DNA from: Actinomadura viridilutea
GTDB lineage: Bacteria > Actinomycetota > Actinomycetes > Streptosporangiales > Streptosporangiaceae
DNA: 64,000 nucleotides
Assembly: GCA_003001795.1 (NCBI GenBank)
Contig: PVNI01000003.1
Location: forward strand, 248,001-312,000
Direction: 5' to 3'
Below, piece by piece: positions 1-9,583 of this stretch. Made by a program: the position numbers and the translations under genes. Under the pieces are notes generated by a model. The model was given only the letters and a program-made list of their open reading frames with translations. It did not search any database and was not told the origin of the DNA. Positions within the stretch are counted from its first letter, which is position 1. Each line of letters begins with the position of its first letter.

Positions 1-525
1 GAACTCGCCCCAGGTGGCGGGCGGCTTTTCGATCTTGGCCTTTTCGAAGTGCGCCTTGTTGTACCAGAACCCCACCATGCCGATGTCGTAGGGGACGGCG
101 TAGGTCTTGCCGTCGAACTGGTACGCCTGCCGCGCGATCGGCGACAGGTCGTTGATCCAGGAGGCGACGTCGTCGGTGATGTCCCGCACCAGCCCGGCGT
201 CGACCTGCTGCTTGAGCACGCCGCCTCCCCAGGTGTGGAAGATGTCCGGCAGCTTCCCGGAGGCGGTCTGCGCGGTCATCTTCGACTTGTAGGCGTCGTT
301 CTCCATCGAGTTCTGCTTGATGGTGACGCCCTCGTGCGCGGCCTGGAACTCCTGGACGGCCTGCCTCCACAGGGTCTTGCCGGGCTCGGTGGTGGCGATG
401 TTCCACCACTCGATGTTCTTGTCCGACGAGCCGGAGCCGCCGCAGGCGTTGAGAAGGGGGACGGACAGACCGGCCAGCCCGGCGGCGGCCAGGAACGTGC
501 GGCGGGAGAGCTGTGAGGTGCCCAT
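1..525 (-). CDS. Sugar ABC transporter substrate-binding lipoprotein (3' end outside window)
   Basis: The first 175 residues are visible; the rest lies beyond the left edge. The N-terminus has a Tat-like motif (SRRTFLA, residues 7-13), a hydrophobic stretch and a lipobox ending LLNAC at about residue 28, so this is an exported lipoprotein. The mature part (IEWWNIATTEPGK, then FHTWGGGVLKQQVDAGLV) is typical of family-1 extracellular solute-binding proteins for oligosaccharides. The ATG is preceded by an AGGAGG ribosome site 5 bases upstream. It is divergent from a LacI gene that is followed by GH3 and GH43 enzymes. A CGAAA-N2-TTTCG box lies upstream, so xylo-oligosaccharide uptake is the best inference, not proven. 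Confidence 0.88.
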   Translation of the reverse strand, partial: MGTSQLSRRTFLAAAGLAGLSVPLLNACGGSGSSDKNIEWWNIATTEPGKTLWRQAVQEFQAAHEGVTIKQNSMENDAYKSKMTAQTASGKLPDIFHTWGGGVLKQQVDAGLVRDITDDVASWINDLSPIARQAYQFDGKTYAVPYDIGMVGFWYNKAHFEKAKIEKPPATWGEF

Positions 526-614
526 CGGTCCTCCTGGGCTCGGGGGTGGGTCGGGCTTGCGACAGGTGGATTCGAGACAGGTGAGTTCGAGACGGGCGGC
601 TCCCCGCCCGTCTT

Positions 615-626
615 CGAAACTTTTCG
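615..626. promoter_or_regulatory. LacI-type operator CGAAACTTTTCG
   Basis: A 12-bp inverted repeat with 5-bp arms (CGAAA / TTTCG) and a 2-base centre, 90 bp upstream of the binding-protein start. It has the same arm and spacing design as the two boxes before xylB at 62485 and 62508. As I recall, xylan-responsive LacI regulators such as BxlR of Streptomyces recognise CGAA-type inverted repeats; this link is inference. Confidence 0.5.
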
Positions 627-740
627 AAATCCTGCGATATGTGGTGTTGCCGAGGAACTCTAAGTAAGGGCCTTCTTGTGGTCAAGACCTCAACCCGACC
701 CATGGGATAAGCAGGCAACGGGGACTGTTGGACATCGAAA

Positions 741-762
741 GATTGCGATACTGTTCGCAATC
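741..762. promoter_or_regulatory. Inverted repeat before lacI, probable operator
   Basis: Perfect 8-bp arms GATTGCGA / TCGCAATC separated by TACTGT, ending 21 bp before the LacI start at 784. Its position suggests autoregulation of the LacI gene. It is unrelated in sequence to the CGAAA box at 615, so the regulator may bind only one of the two. Confidence 0.45.
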
Positions 763-783
763 GTCCATCGGGGAGGAGCGCCC

Positions 784-1806
784 ATGTCCGACCAGCCGTC
801 CCGTCCGACCCTCGCGCTGATCGCGTCGGAGGCAGGGGTGTCCCCCGCCACGGTCTCCAAGGTGCTCAACGGCCGCACCGACGTGGCTCCGGCGACCCGC
901 GAGCGGGTCGAGGCGCTGCTGCGCACGCACAACTACGCCGGTCCCGGCGGCGGGCGGCGCGCCCGCCGGTCCGGGCTGATCGACCTGGTGCTGGCCGGGC
1001 TGGACAGCCCGTGGGCGGTGGAGATCCTGCGCGGCGTGGAGGCCGAGTGCGCCGAGCGCGGCATCGGCGTGGTGGTCTCCCTCGTCCGCGACGACGACGC
1101 CCGCCCGCCGAGCTGGCAGAACCTGCCCGCGCTGCACCACAGCGACGGGGTGATCCTGGTGACCTCCCGGATGACCCGCCAGCAGCGCCGCCAGCTGGAA
1201 CGCGCCGGGGTCGGGCTGGTGCTGGTCGACCCGGTCAACCTGCCCGACGCCGACATCGCCAGCGTCGGCGCCACCAACTGGGCGGGCGGCCTGGCCGCGA
1301 CCGAGCACCTGCTGGAGCTCGGCCACCGCCGGATCGCGATGATCGGCGGCCCGGCCGACATGCTGTGCACCCAGGCCCGGGTGGACGGCTACCGCACCGC
1401 GCTGGAGCGGGCCGGGATCGAGGTCGACCGGGAGCTGATCCGCTACGGCGACTTCCGGCACCGCGGCGGCTTCGCCCGCACCCGCGAGCTGCTGGAACTG
1501 CCCGAACGGCCGACCGCGATCTTCGCGGGCAGCGACGAGCAGGCCATGGGCGCCTACGAGGCCGCCCGGCAGGCCGGGCTGCGCATCCCCGAGGACCTCA
1601 GCGTGGTCGGCTTCGACGACCTGCCGATGTGCGAATGGATGTCGCCCCCGCTGACCACCGTCCGCCAGCCGCTGGAGGAGATGGGCCGGACCGCCGCCAG
1701 CAAGCTGCTGCAGCTGCTGGACGGCCGGCCGCTGCTGAGCCCGCGCGTGGAGCTGGCCACCGAGCTGCGCGTGCGGCACTCCACCGCGCCGCCCCCGACC
1801 GCCTGA
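784..1806 (+). CDS. LacI/GalR-family transcriptional regulator
   Basis: A 340-residue repressor of usual family length. Residues 8-55 form the LacI helix-turn-helix and hinge (LALIASEAGVSPATVSKVLNG), followed by a periplasmic-binding-like effector domain ending with the family signature VVGFDDLPMCEWMSPPLTTVRQP. The ATG at 784 has a GGGGAGGAG ribosome site. It is divergent from the solute-binding protein and upstream of GH3 and GH43 genes on its own strand, which points to control of xylan/xylo-oligosaccharide uptake and hydrolysis. A 22-bp inverted repeat just upstream suggests autoregulation. The effector is not readable from sequence. Confidence 0.92.
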   Translation: MSDQPSRPTLALIASEAGVSPATVSKVLNGRTDVAPATRERVEALLRTHNYAGPGGGRRARRSGLIDLVLAGLDSPWAVEILRGVEAECAERGIGVVVSLVRDDDARPPSWQNLPALHHSDGVILVTSRMTRQQRRQLERAGVGLVLVDPVNLPDADIASVGATNWAGGLAATEHLLELGHRRIAMIGGPADMLCTQARVDGYRTALERAGIEVDRELIRYGDFRHRGGFARTRELLELPERPTAIFAGSDEQAMGAYEAARQAGLRIPEDLSVVGFDDLPMCEWMSPPLTTVRQPLEEMGRTAASKLLQLLDGRPLLSPRVELATELRVRHSTAPPPTA

Positions 1807-2068
1807 CCGCCGCCGGCGGCCGGTCCGCCCTGTCCGGATCCGGCCGCCCCCTCGGCCCGTCCGCCGGCCCCGTCCGGCCCTGCCCGTTCGCCCCCGCCCG
1901 TCCGACCGCACGTCCGACCGCACGCCCGTTCCCGTCCGACCGACGCGTTCGACCGCCGCCGTTCGAGCGCCCTTGTCGACCCCCTCGCCCTGACCGCCGA
2001 ACGCCCGCACCGTCCCGCCGTGCCGCGCGCGGGCGCCGACGCACCCCCACGCATCCCTCGGAGGACTC

Positions 2069-4429
2069 ATGACGGAAGCGCTCCCGCACAACGCGGGCGT
2101 GGACAGCGCACCCTGGCGCGACCCCCGGCTGCCCATCGCCGACCGCGTCGCCGACCTGCTCGCCCGGATGACCGTGGAGGAGAAGGCCGGCCAGCTCGGC
2201 TCGTTCTGGGCGATGCCCGCCGAGCCCGGGGCCCCGGTGGCGCCGCACGAGGACGACGCCGACGAGCCCCTGCCCGGCGACCGGCCGCAGGCGCTCGACG
2301 AGCAGGCCCGGTCGGGGCTGGGGCAGCTGACGCGCGTGTTCGGCACGGCGCCGGTCGCCCCCGCCGAGGGCGCCGCCCGGCTGCAGGAGCTGCAGCGCGT
2401 GGTCGCGTCCGCCAACCGGTTCGGGCTGCCGGCCATCGCGCACGAGGAGTGCCTGACCGGCTTCATGACCTGGCAGGCCACGGTGTTCCCCAGCCCGCCC
2501 GCGTGGGGCGCCAGCTTCGACCCCGACCTGGTGCGCGAGATGGCCGCCGCGATCGCCGCGTCGATGCGGCGCGCCGGCGTCCACCAGGGGCTCGCGCCCG
2601 TGCTGGACGTGGTGCGCGACGCCCGCTGGGGCCGCACCGAGGAATGCATCGGCGAGGACCCCTACCTGGTCGGGACCATCGGCACCGCGTATGTGAAGGG
2701 TCTGGAGAGCTCCGGGATCGTCGCCACGCTCAAGCACTTCGTCGGGTATTCGGCGTCGCGGGACGCGCGCAACATGGCCCCGACAGCCGCCGGGCCGCGC
2801 GAGGTCGCCGACGTGCTGCTGGAGCCGTTCGTCATGGCGCTGCGCGAGGGGCGCCCCCGGGCCGTCATGAACTCCTACACCGACGTCGACGGCGTCCCCG
2901 CCGCGGCCGACGAGCGGCTGCTGACCCGGCTGCTGCGCGACGAGCTCGGCTTCACCGGGGTGGTGGTGGCCGACTACTTCAGCATCTCCTTCCTGCAGAC
3001 GCGGCACGGGGTGGCCGGGTCGCGCGCGGAGGCGGCGGCGCGCGCGCTGAAGGCCGGCATCGACATCGAGCTGCCGTCGGCGCGCTGCTACGGCGAGCCG
3101 CTGGTGGAGGCGGTGCGCAAGGGCGACGTGCCCGAGGAGCTGCTCGACCGGGCCGCGGCGCGGGTCCTCACGCTCAAGGCGGAGCTGGGCCTGCTGGACG
3201 GGTTCGAACCCGAGGAGCCCGCCGACCCCGAGGAGCCGGCGGACGGCGCGCTGTCGTTCGACCCGCCCGCGCACCGCCGGCTGGCGCGGCGGCTGGCCGA
3301 GGAGTCGATCGTCCTGCTCGCCGACGACGGCGCGCTGCCGCTGCGCCGGGACGCCCGGGTCGCTCTGGTCGGTCCGCTGGCCGACGAGCGGTACGGGATG
3401 ATGGGCTGCTACGCGTTCCCCAACCACGTCGGCCGGTCGGATCCGGACCTGCCGCTGGGCGTGGAGTTCCCGACCCTGGCCGACGCGCTGCGCGAGGAGT
3501 TCGCCGACCTGCGCGTCGTTCCGGGCGGCGGCGTGCTGGACGCCGAGGACGGCGAGATCGCCGACGCCGTCGCCGCCGCGCGGGACGCCGAGGTGTGCGT
3601 GCTGGCGCTGGGCGACCTGTCCGGGATGTTCGGACGCGGCACGTCCGGCGAGGGCTGCGACGCCGAGACCCTGGAGCTGCCGGGGCGGCAGGCCGAACTC
3701 GCCGAGGCCGTCCTCGCCACCGGGACGCCGACCGTCGTGGTGATGCTGTCGGGACGCCCGTACGCGCTGGGCGGCATCGCGGACCGCGCCGCGGCGGTCG
3801 TCCAGGCGTTCTTCCCCGGCGAGGAGGGCGGCGCGGCTCTGGCGGGCGTCCTCACCGGACGCGTCGAGCCCCGGGGACGGCTCCCGGTGAGCATGCCGCG
3901 CAGGCCCTACGGCGCCCCGGTCGTGTACCTGCGGTCCCGCTTGGACTCCCCGCACCAGTGGAGCACGGTGGACTCCACGCCGCTGTTCCCGTTCGGGCAC
4001 GGGCTGAGCTGGACGCGGTTCGCCTACGAGGAGCTCACCGTCGACCCTGTCGCGGCGACCGACGGGTCGGTGCGGGTCAGCGCGGTCGTGCGCAACGCGG
4101 GCGACCGGGCCGGCACGGAGGTCGTCCAGCTCTACCTGGCCGACCCGGTGGCGTCGGTCGTGCGGCCCACGCGCTGGCTGGCCGGATGGGCCAAGACGCG
4201 CATCGAGCCGGGGCAGGCCGTGCGGGTGGAGTTCACGGTGCACGCCGACCGCACCTCGTTCACCGGCCCCGACATGACCCGCGTCGTCGAGCCGGGTGTC
4301 ATCGAGGTGCTCGTGGGGCGGTCCAGCGAGGACCTGCCGCTGCGCGGATCGTTCACCCTTGAGGGTCCGCGGCGCGAGCTCGGCCCCGACCGTGTCCTGA
4401 CCGTCCCCGTCGAGGTGATCCCGCTGTGA
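2069..4429 (+). CDS. Glycoside hydrolase family 3 (beta-xylosidase/beta-glucosidase type)
   Basis: A 786-residue exo-acting retaining glycosidase without a signal peptide, so probably cytoplasmic. The N-terminal (alpha/beta)8 barrel begins near PWRDPRLPIADRVADLL and carries the nucleophile Asp302 in the motif VVVADYFSI. The middle alpha/beta domain starts near residue 400, and a fibronectin-III-like C-terminal domain follows the PFGHGLSWTRF motif. GGAGGACTC precedes the ATG. Its stop TGA overlaps the GTG of the downstream GH43 gene, so the two are translationally coupled. Pairing with a GH43 xylosidase and a LacI gene favours xylo-oligosaccharide breakdown, but GH3 specificity cannot be read from sequence alone. 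Confidence 0.9.
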   Translation: MTEALPHNAGVDSAPWRDPRLPIADRVADLLARMTVEEKAGQLGSFWAMPAEPGAPVAPHEDDADEPLPGDRPQALDEQARSGLGQLTRVFGTAPVAPAEGAARLQELQRVVASANRFGLPAIAHEECLTGFMTWQATVFPSPPAWGASFDPDLVREMAAAIAASMRRAGVHQGLAPVLDVVRDARWGRTEECIGEDPYLVGTIGTAYVKGLESSGIVATLKHFVGYSASRDARNMAPTAAGPREVADVLLEPFVMALREGRPRAVMNSYTDVDGVPAAADERLLTRLLRDELGFTGVVVADYFSISFLQTRHGVAGSRAEAAARALKAGIDIELPSARCYGEPLVEAVRKGDVPEELLDRAAARVLTLKAELGLLDGFEPEEPADPEEPADGALSFDPPAHRRLARRLAEESIVLLADDGALPLRRDARVALVGPLADERYGMMGCYAFPNHVGRSDPDLPLGVEFPTLADALREEFADLRVVPGGGVLDAEDGEIADAVAAARDAEVCVLALGDLSGMFGRGTSGEGCDAETLELPGRQAELAEAVLATGTPTVVVMLSGRPYALGGIADRAAAVVQAFFPGEEGGAALAGVLTGRVEPRGRLPVSMPRRPYGAPVVYLRSRLDSPHQWSTVDSTPLFPFGHGLSWTRFAYEELTVDPVAATDGSVRVSAVVRNAGDRAGTEVVQLYLADPVASVVRPTRWLAGWAKTRIEPGQAVRVEFTVHADRTSFTGPDMTRVVEPGVIEVLVGRSSEDLPLRGSFTLEGPRRELGPDRVLTVPVEVIPL

Positions 4430-5964
4430 ATCCGTCGAGAACCTTCCGCAACCCGATCCTGCCGGGCGTGCACCCCGACCCGTCCGTCTGCCGGGTCGGC
4501 GCCGACTACTACCTGGTGACCTCCACGTTCGAGTGGTTCCCCGGCCTGCCGGTGTACCACAGCCGCGACCTGGTGCACTGGCGGCCGCTCGGGCACGTCC
4601 TGGACCGGCCGTCCCAGCTCGACCTCGACGGGATCCGCCCGTCGGCCGGGCTGTACGCGCCGACGATCCGCCACCACGACGGCGTCTTCTACGTGGTGTG
4701 CACGCTGGTCGACGGGCCCGGCCACTTCGTGGTGACCGCGACGGACCCGGCCGGGCCCTGGTCGGAGCCGACCTGGCTGGAGGGCTCGGGCATCGACCCG
4801 TCCCTGTTCTTCGACGACGACGGACGCGCGTGGTTCACCGCGACCCGGCCCTTGACGACCGGGGAGCTCAACGACGGGTGCCAGATCTGGCTGCGCGAGT
4901 TCGACCCCGCGACCCTGCGCCTGACCGGGCCCGAACACGTGATCTGGGAGGGCGCGGTCAAGAACGCGATCTGGCCGGAGGCCCCCCACCTTTACAAGAT
5001 CGACGGCCGGTACGTGCTGCTGACGGCCGAAGGCGGCACCTTCCACGACCACGCGGTGATGGTCGCCCGCTCCGACACCGTCACCGGCCCCTACGAGGGC
5101 AACCCGCGCAACCCCGTGCTGACGCACCGGCACCTCGGCCTGGACTATCCGATCGTGGGCACGGGCCACGCCGACCTGGTCGACACCCCCGACGGCGAAT
5201 GGTGGATGGTGCTGCTGGCCTGGCGTCCGTACGGGGGCTACTACTGCAACCTCGGCCGCGAGACGTTCCTGACGCCCGTCCGCTGGGAGGACGGCTGGCC
5301 CGTGGCGGGGCCGGTCGAGGCCGTCCACGAAGCACCCTCGCTTCCCGAGCACCGGTGGCCCGCCGCCCCGGCCTGCGACCACTTCGACGCCCCGGAACTG
5401 GCGCCGTGCTGGAACATGCTGCGCACGCCGCGCGAACAGTGGTGGAGCCTGACCGACCGGCCCGGCCACCTGCGGCTGCGGCCGCGCCGCCACACGCTCG
5501 CGGACCTCGCCAACCCGGCGTTCGTCGGACGGCGCCAGCAGCACATGGACTTCGCCGCGTTCGCGGCCATGGAGTTCACACCGCGCCGGCCGGGCGAGCA
5601 GGCGGGACTCGCCCTGGTCCTCAACCACGAGTTCCACGTGCTCTTGGTGTCCACCGCCGACGGGCTGCGCCTCGTCCGCCGCGAGGGCGGGCGGGACACG
5701 GTGCTCGCCGTGCACGCGCCCGCGCCCGGCCGGGTCTGGCTGGGTTTCGAGGCCCACGGGCAGGACTACCAGGCGCGCTTCGCCACCCGCCCCGGCCGGT
5801 GGGAGCCCCTGGGCGAGCCGTTCGACGGGCGCATGCTCAACACCCAGACGGCGGGCGGTTTCACCGGCGTCTACGTCGGCATGTACGCGTCCGGCCCCGA
5901 CCCCGACAACGTCGCCGACTTCGACTGGTTCGAGTACCGCCCGCTGGACGGCACGGAGGTCTGA
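4426..5964 (+). CDS. Glycoside hydrolase family 43 beta-xylosidase-like enzyme
   Basis: A 512-residue inverting glycosidase with no signal peptide. The five-bladed propeller shows the three family acids: Asp18 (general base, VHPDPSV), Asp124 (SGIDPSLFF) and Glu185 (general acid, WPEAPHLY). From about residue 325 there is a C-terminal concanavalin-like beta-sandwich domain (CDHFDAPELAPCWNMLRTP), as in GH43 beta-xylosidases of the XynB type. The GTG start overlaps the TGA of the GH3 gene. Likely role: removal of xylose (or arabinose) from imported oligosaccharides, working with the GH3 product. Confidence 0.9.
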   Translation: MNPSRTFRNPILPGVHPDPSVCRVGADYYLVTSTFEWFPGLPVYHSRDLVHWRPLGHVLDRPSQLDLDGIRPSAGLYAPTIRHHDGVFYVVCTLVDGPGHFVVTATDPAGPWSEPTWLEGSGIDPSLFFDDDGRAWFTATRPLTTGELNDGCQIWLREFDPATLRLTGPEHVIWEGAVKNAIWPEAPHLYKIDGRYVLLTAEGGTFHDHAVMVARSDTVTGPYEGNPRNPVLTHRHLGLDYPIVGTGHADLVDTPDGEWWMVLLAWRPYGGYYCNLGRETFLTPVRWEDGWPVAGPVEAVHEAPSLPEHRWPAAPACDHFDAPELAPCWNMLRTPREQWWSLTDRPGHLRLRPRRHTLADLANPAFVGRRQQHMDFAAFAAMEFTPRRPGEQAGLALVLNHEFHVLLVSTADGLRLVRREGGRDTVLAVHAPAPGRVWLGFEAHGQDYQARFATRPGRWEPLGEPFDGRMLNTQTAGGFTGVYVGMYASGPDPDNVADFDWFEYRPLDGTEV

Positions 5965-5999
5965 GGCAGGCGCCGGCCCTCGATCGACGCCGCCCCGCG

Positions 6000-6262
6000 T
6001 CAGGTCCGCGGCGGCCGTTCCACCTCGGCCCACAGGCTGGGCAGGTTGACGACGATGCCCTCCTGCGTGCTGCGGGCGATCACCACGACCGCCTCCTCGT
6101 CCGGGGACGGGTTCTCCTCCCGGTGCGGGACGTAGGGCGGGACGAACACGTAGTCGCCGGGCTCGGTCTCCACCCGGACCTCGCGGTCGCCTTCGGCGAA
6201 CACGAACACCGGGTGCCCGGACACCACGTAGATCGCCGTCTCGGCCTCGCCGTGGTGGTGGT
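6000..6262 (-). pseudogene. Cupin-domain protein, 5' end missing
   Basis: The C-terminal 87 codons of a cupin are intact: HHHHGEAETAIYVVSG is cupin motif 1 (metal-binding histidines), followed by PGDYVFVPPYVPHREENP, which is motif 2. Translation upstream meets a stop immediately before the first histidine, and no start or ribosome site exists there. Small single-domain cupins are usually 110-140 residues, so the first third is absent. An ATG inside (position 6227) would give only 75 residues lacking the metal site. The break coincides with the 5' end of the divergent acyl-CoA dehydrogenase fragment. Confidence 0.7.
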
Positions 6263-7135
6263 GTCACGCTGCGGGTCGGCGACCAGACCGGCATGACCGC
6301 CGAGGTGCGGCGCCGGGTGCGGCGCAGCTCGCTGGACGGCGTCGCGCTGATCAACGCGCTGCGCGTGGAACCCGACCTCGGCACGCCCGCCCGCGGCGGC
6401 CTGCCCGCGACCACGGCCGCCCGCGACGGCGACGGGTGGACGCTGCGCGGCCGCAAGATCTACTCGACCGGCGCACCCGGATTGAGCTGGCTGCTGGTGT
6501 GGGCGCGCACCGACGATCCCGAGCCCGCGGTCGGGTCGTTCCTGGTGCCGTCGCGGGTCCCCGGCGTCCGCGTCGAACGCACCTGGGACCACCTGGGCAT
6601 GCGCGCCACCCGCAGCGACGACGTGGTCCTGGACGGCGTGCGGGTCCCGGCCGACCACGCGGTGGACGTCGAGCCCGCGTCCGCGCGGCCGCCCCGTCCC
6701 GGCGGCGCGTTCCCGGCGTGGAACGCGCTGCTGATCAGCGCGGTCTACGACGGGGTGGCCCGCGCCGCCCGCGACTGGCTGGTCGGCTACCTCAACGAGC
6801 GCACCCCCGCCAACCTGGGGCGTCCGCTGGCCGCGCTGCCGCGCTTCCAGGCCGCCGTGGGGCGGATCGAGGCGCTGCTCGCCGCCAACCGCGCCCTGCT
6901 GGCCGCCGCCGCCCGCGACGAGCACGACGCGGACGGCGCCGCGCTGGCCAAGCACACCGTGACCGGCAACGCCGTCCGGTCCGTGGAGATCGGTCTGTCG
7001 CTGATCGGCAATCCCGGGCTGTCGCGGCGCAACCCGATCGAGCGGCATTACCGCGACGTGCTGTGCGCGCGGATCCACACCCCGCAGGACGACACCGTCC
7101 TGACCGGCGCCGGAGCCGCCGCCCTGGCCCGCTGA
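6263..7135 (+). pseudogene. Acyl-CoA dehydrogenase family protein, N-terminal part missing
   Basis: About 290 codons of an acyl-CoA dehydrogenase are readable: the middle beta domain (ALRVEPDLGTPARGGLPAT, GRKIYSTGAPGLSWLLVWAR) and the C-terminal helical domain ending RDVLCARIHTPQDDTVL. Family members are about 380 residues, so the N-terminal helical domain (roughly 90 residues) is missing. In-frame sequence continues upstream of the first ATG (6293) to about 6263, where homology stops. There is no ribosome site. The breakpoint is shared with the cupin fragment on the other strand, so both divergent genes lost their 5' ends together. Confidence 0.7.
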
Positions 7136-7200
7136 CGCGCCCCCCCTGAAAGGACGTCTCATGAAAGACGGCGTCCGGAAGGGGCTTTTCCTTGACGGCG

Positions 7201-7214
7201 TCGAAGCGCTTCGA
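7201..7214. promoter_or_regulatory. LacI-type operator TCGAAGCGCTTCGA before GH74
   Basis: A perfect 14-bp palindrome 39 bp upstream of the GH74 start. The same 14-mer occurs at 40698-40711 (before the GH3-GH35-GH29 genes) and 49078-49091 (before the ABC transporter-GH31-GH1 genes). It is proposed as the site of the LacI protein encoded at 40759-41772. Confidence 0.7.
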
Positions 7215-7252
7215 TCACGCTCCGGGGGCGACCCCGTCACGAGGAGGCCCCG

Positions 7253-9574
7253 ATGCGAGGAAGAAGACGAGGGCAAGGGCACGGCCGACCCCGCCGCGCG
7301 GCGACCCTGCTGGCCGCGCTCGCGCTGACCGCCGCGCCCCTGGCCGTCCCGGCGCCGGCCGCCGCCCGGCCCGCGGCGGCCGCCGAGACCTACACGTGGC
7401 GGAACGCGCGGATCGCCGGCGGCGGCTTCGTCCCGGGGATCGTCTTCAGCCGCAAGGAGCGCAACCTGATCTACGCCCGCACCGACATCGGCGGCGCCTA
7501 CCGCTGGGACCAGTCGTCCCGCCGCTGGATCCCGCTGCTGGACTGGGTCGGCTGGGACCGGTGGGGCTACAACGGCGTGGTCAGTCTGGCCGCCGACCCG
7601 GTGGACGCCGACCGCGTCTACGTGGCCGCCGGGATGTACACCAACGGCTGGGACCCCAACAACGGCGCGATCCTGCGGTCGTCCGACCGGGGCGAGACAT
7701 GGCAGGTCACGCCGCTGCCGTTCAAACTCGGCGGCAACATGCCCGGACGCGGCATGGGCGAGCGGCTCGCCGTCGACCCCAACGACAACCGGGTGCTCTA
7801 CCTCGGCGCGCCCGAGGGCAACGGGCTGTGGCGCAGCACCGACCGGGGCGTCACCTGGTCGAAGGTGTCCTCCTTCCCCAACCCGGGCGACTACAGCGAC
7901 AACCCGTCCGACCCCAACGGGTACGAGAGCCACCGCCCCGGCGTGGTGTGGGTGACGTTCGACGAGAGCACGGGCACCGCGGGCAGCCCCACCCGCACCA
8001 TCTACGTCGGCGTCGCAGACAAGGAGAACACCGTCTACCGCAGCACCGACGCGGGCGCCACGTGGGAACGCGTCCCCGGGCAGCCGACCGGCTACATCGC
8101 GCACAAGGGGGTGCTGGACGCGGCGAGCCACGCGCTCTACATCGCCACCTCCGACACCGCAGGCCCGTACAGCGGCGGCAAGGGCGACGTGTGGAAGCTC
8201 GACACGCGGACGTCCGAGTGGACCCGGATCAGCCCCGTCCCGTCGGACAGCCCCGACGCCTACTTCGGCTACAGCGGCCTGACCGTCGACCGGCAGCGCC
8301 CCGGCACCCTCATGGTCGCCACGCAGATCTCCTGGTGGCCGGACGTCATCTTCTTCCGGAGCACCGACGGCGGTCGGACGTGGACGCGGATCTGGGACTG
8401 GGCGAGCTACCCCGAGCGCACCTTCCGCTACCGGATGGACATCTCGTCCGTGCCGTGGCTGACGTTCGGCACCAACCCGTCGCCGCCCGAGGTCACGCCG
8501 AAGCTCGGCTGGATGACCGAGTCGCTGGAGATCGACCCGTTCGACTCCGACCGGATGCTGTACGGGACGGGCGCCACCATCTACGGCACCGAGGACCTGA
8601 CCCGGTGGGACTCCGGAGGCCAGATCACCATCCGGCCGATGGTCGCGGGGCTGGAGGAGACCGCCGTGCTCGACCTGGCCAGCCCGCCGTCCGGGCCTCC
8701 GCTGGTCAGCGCCCTGGGCGACCTCGGCGGCTTCCGGCACGACGACCTGGACGCCGTCCCGCCGATGATGTTCGTGCGGCCGTCGTTCACCAGCACCACG
8801 AGCCTGGACTACGCCGAGAACAACCCCTCGGTGATGGTGCGGGCGGGCGACTTCACCGACGCCGACCGGCCCGGCGACAGCCACGTCGCCTTCTCCACCG
8901 ACGGCGGCGCGAACTGGTTCCAGGGCACCGAGCCGGACGGCGTCAACAAGGGCGGCACGGTCGCGGCGTCGGCCGACGGGAGCCGCTTCGTCTGGGCCCC
9001 CGGCGACAGCGGCCAGCCGGTGGTGTACTCGACCGGTTTCGGCAACGCGTGGTCGCGGTCGTTGGGCGTGCCCGCCAACGCCGTGGTCGAGTCCGACCGC
9101 GTCAACCCCCGCACGTTCTACGCGTTCTCCAACGGCCGGTTCTACGTCAGCACCGACGGCGGCGCGTCGTTCGCGCAGACCGCCGCGACCGGGCTGCCGT
9201 CGTCGGCGAAGTTCAAGGCCGTCCCCGGCCGCGAGGGCGACATCTGGCTCGCCGGCGACACCGGCCTGTTCCGCTCCACCGACTCGGGGGCCTCGTTCAC
9301 CAAGGTCTCCGGCGTGTCCGATGCCGTGAACGTCGGGTTCGGCAAGGCCGCGCCCGGCCGCTCGTACCACGCGCTCTACCTGGTCGGCACCGTCGGCGGC
9401 GTCACCGGCGTGTTCCGCTCCGACGACACCGGCGCCACCTGGGTGCGCGTCAACGACGACCGGCACCAGTACGGCAACGCGGGCGAGGCCCTGACCGGCG
9501 ACCCGCGCGTCTACGGCCGCGTCTACCTGGGCACCAACGGCCGCGGCATCGTCTACGGCGACATCGCCGGATGA
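7253..9574 (+). CDS. Secreted GH74 xyloglucanase
   Basis: A 773-residue inverting glycosidase that cuts the beta-1,4-glucan backbone of xyloglucan. Residues 1-45 are a basic plus hydrophobic signal peptide ending in a run of alanines. The rest is a two-domain tandem beta-propeller with repeated BNR/Asp-box-like motifs (STDRGVTW, STDAGATW, STDGGRTW, SDDTGATW). The two catalytic acids are predicted at Asp78 (ARTDIGGAYRW) and Asp490 (SALGDLGGFRHDD). No carbohydrate-binding module follows the catalytic part. GAGGAGG precedes the ATG. The operator upstream is shared with the 32.8-48.9 kb xyloglucan locus. Endo versus reducing-end-specific action cannot be decided here. Confidence 0.92.
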   Translation: MRGRRRGQGHGRPRRAATLLAALALTAAPLAVPAPAAARPAAAAETYTWRNARIAGGGFVPGIVFSRKERNLIYARTDIGGAYRWDQSSRRWIPLLDWVGWDRWGYNGVVSLAADPVDADRVYVAAGMYTNGWDPNNGAILRSSDRGETWQVTPLPFKLGGNMPGRGMGERLAVDPNDNRVLYLGAPEGNGLWRSTDRGVTWSKVSSFPNPGDYSDNPSDPNGYESHRPGVVWVTFDESTGTAGSPTRTIYVGVADKENTVYRSTDAGATWERVPGQPTGYIAHKGVLDAASHALYIATSDTAGPYSGGKGDVWKLDTRTSEWTRISPVPSDSPDAYFGYSGLTVDRQRPGTLMVATQISWWPDVIFFRSTDGGRTWTRIWDWASYPERTFRYRMDISSVPWLTFGTNPSPPEVTPKLGWMTESLEIDPFDSDRMLYGTGATIYGTEDLTRWDSGGQITIRPMVAGLEETAVLDLASPPSGPPLVSALGDLGGFRHDDLDAVPPMMFVRPSFTSTTSLDYAENNPSVMVRAGDFTDADRPGDSHVAFSTDGGANWFQGTEPDGVNKGGTVAASADGSRFVWAPGDSGQPVVYSTGFGNAWSRSLGVPANAVVESDRVNPRTFYAFSNGRFYVSTDGGASFAQTAATGLPSSAKFKAVPGREGDIWLAGDTGLFRSTDSGASFTKVSGVSDAVNVGFGKAAPGRSYHALYLVGTVGGVTGVFRSDDTGATWVRVNDDRHQYGNAGEALTGDPRVYGRVYLGTNGRGIVYGDIAG

Positions 9575-9583
9575 TCCGCGCGC

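Noticed and set aside
1897..1942. Short tandem CGTCCGACCGCA repeats before GH3
   Set aside because: Two imperfect copies in low-complexity G/C-rich DNA; no palindrome or clear role.
682..2649. 655-codon minus-strand frame opposite LacI and GH3
   Set aside because: Composition is Arg/Gly nonsense; the plus strand holds clear genes with ribosome sites.
7161..7252. Possible leader ORF (ATG 7161) before GH74
   Set aside because: It has a weak ribosome site but spans the operator and runs into GH74 in another frame; no support as a gene.
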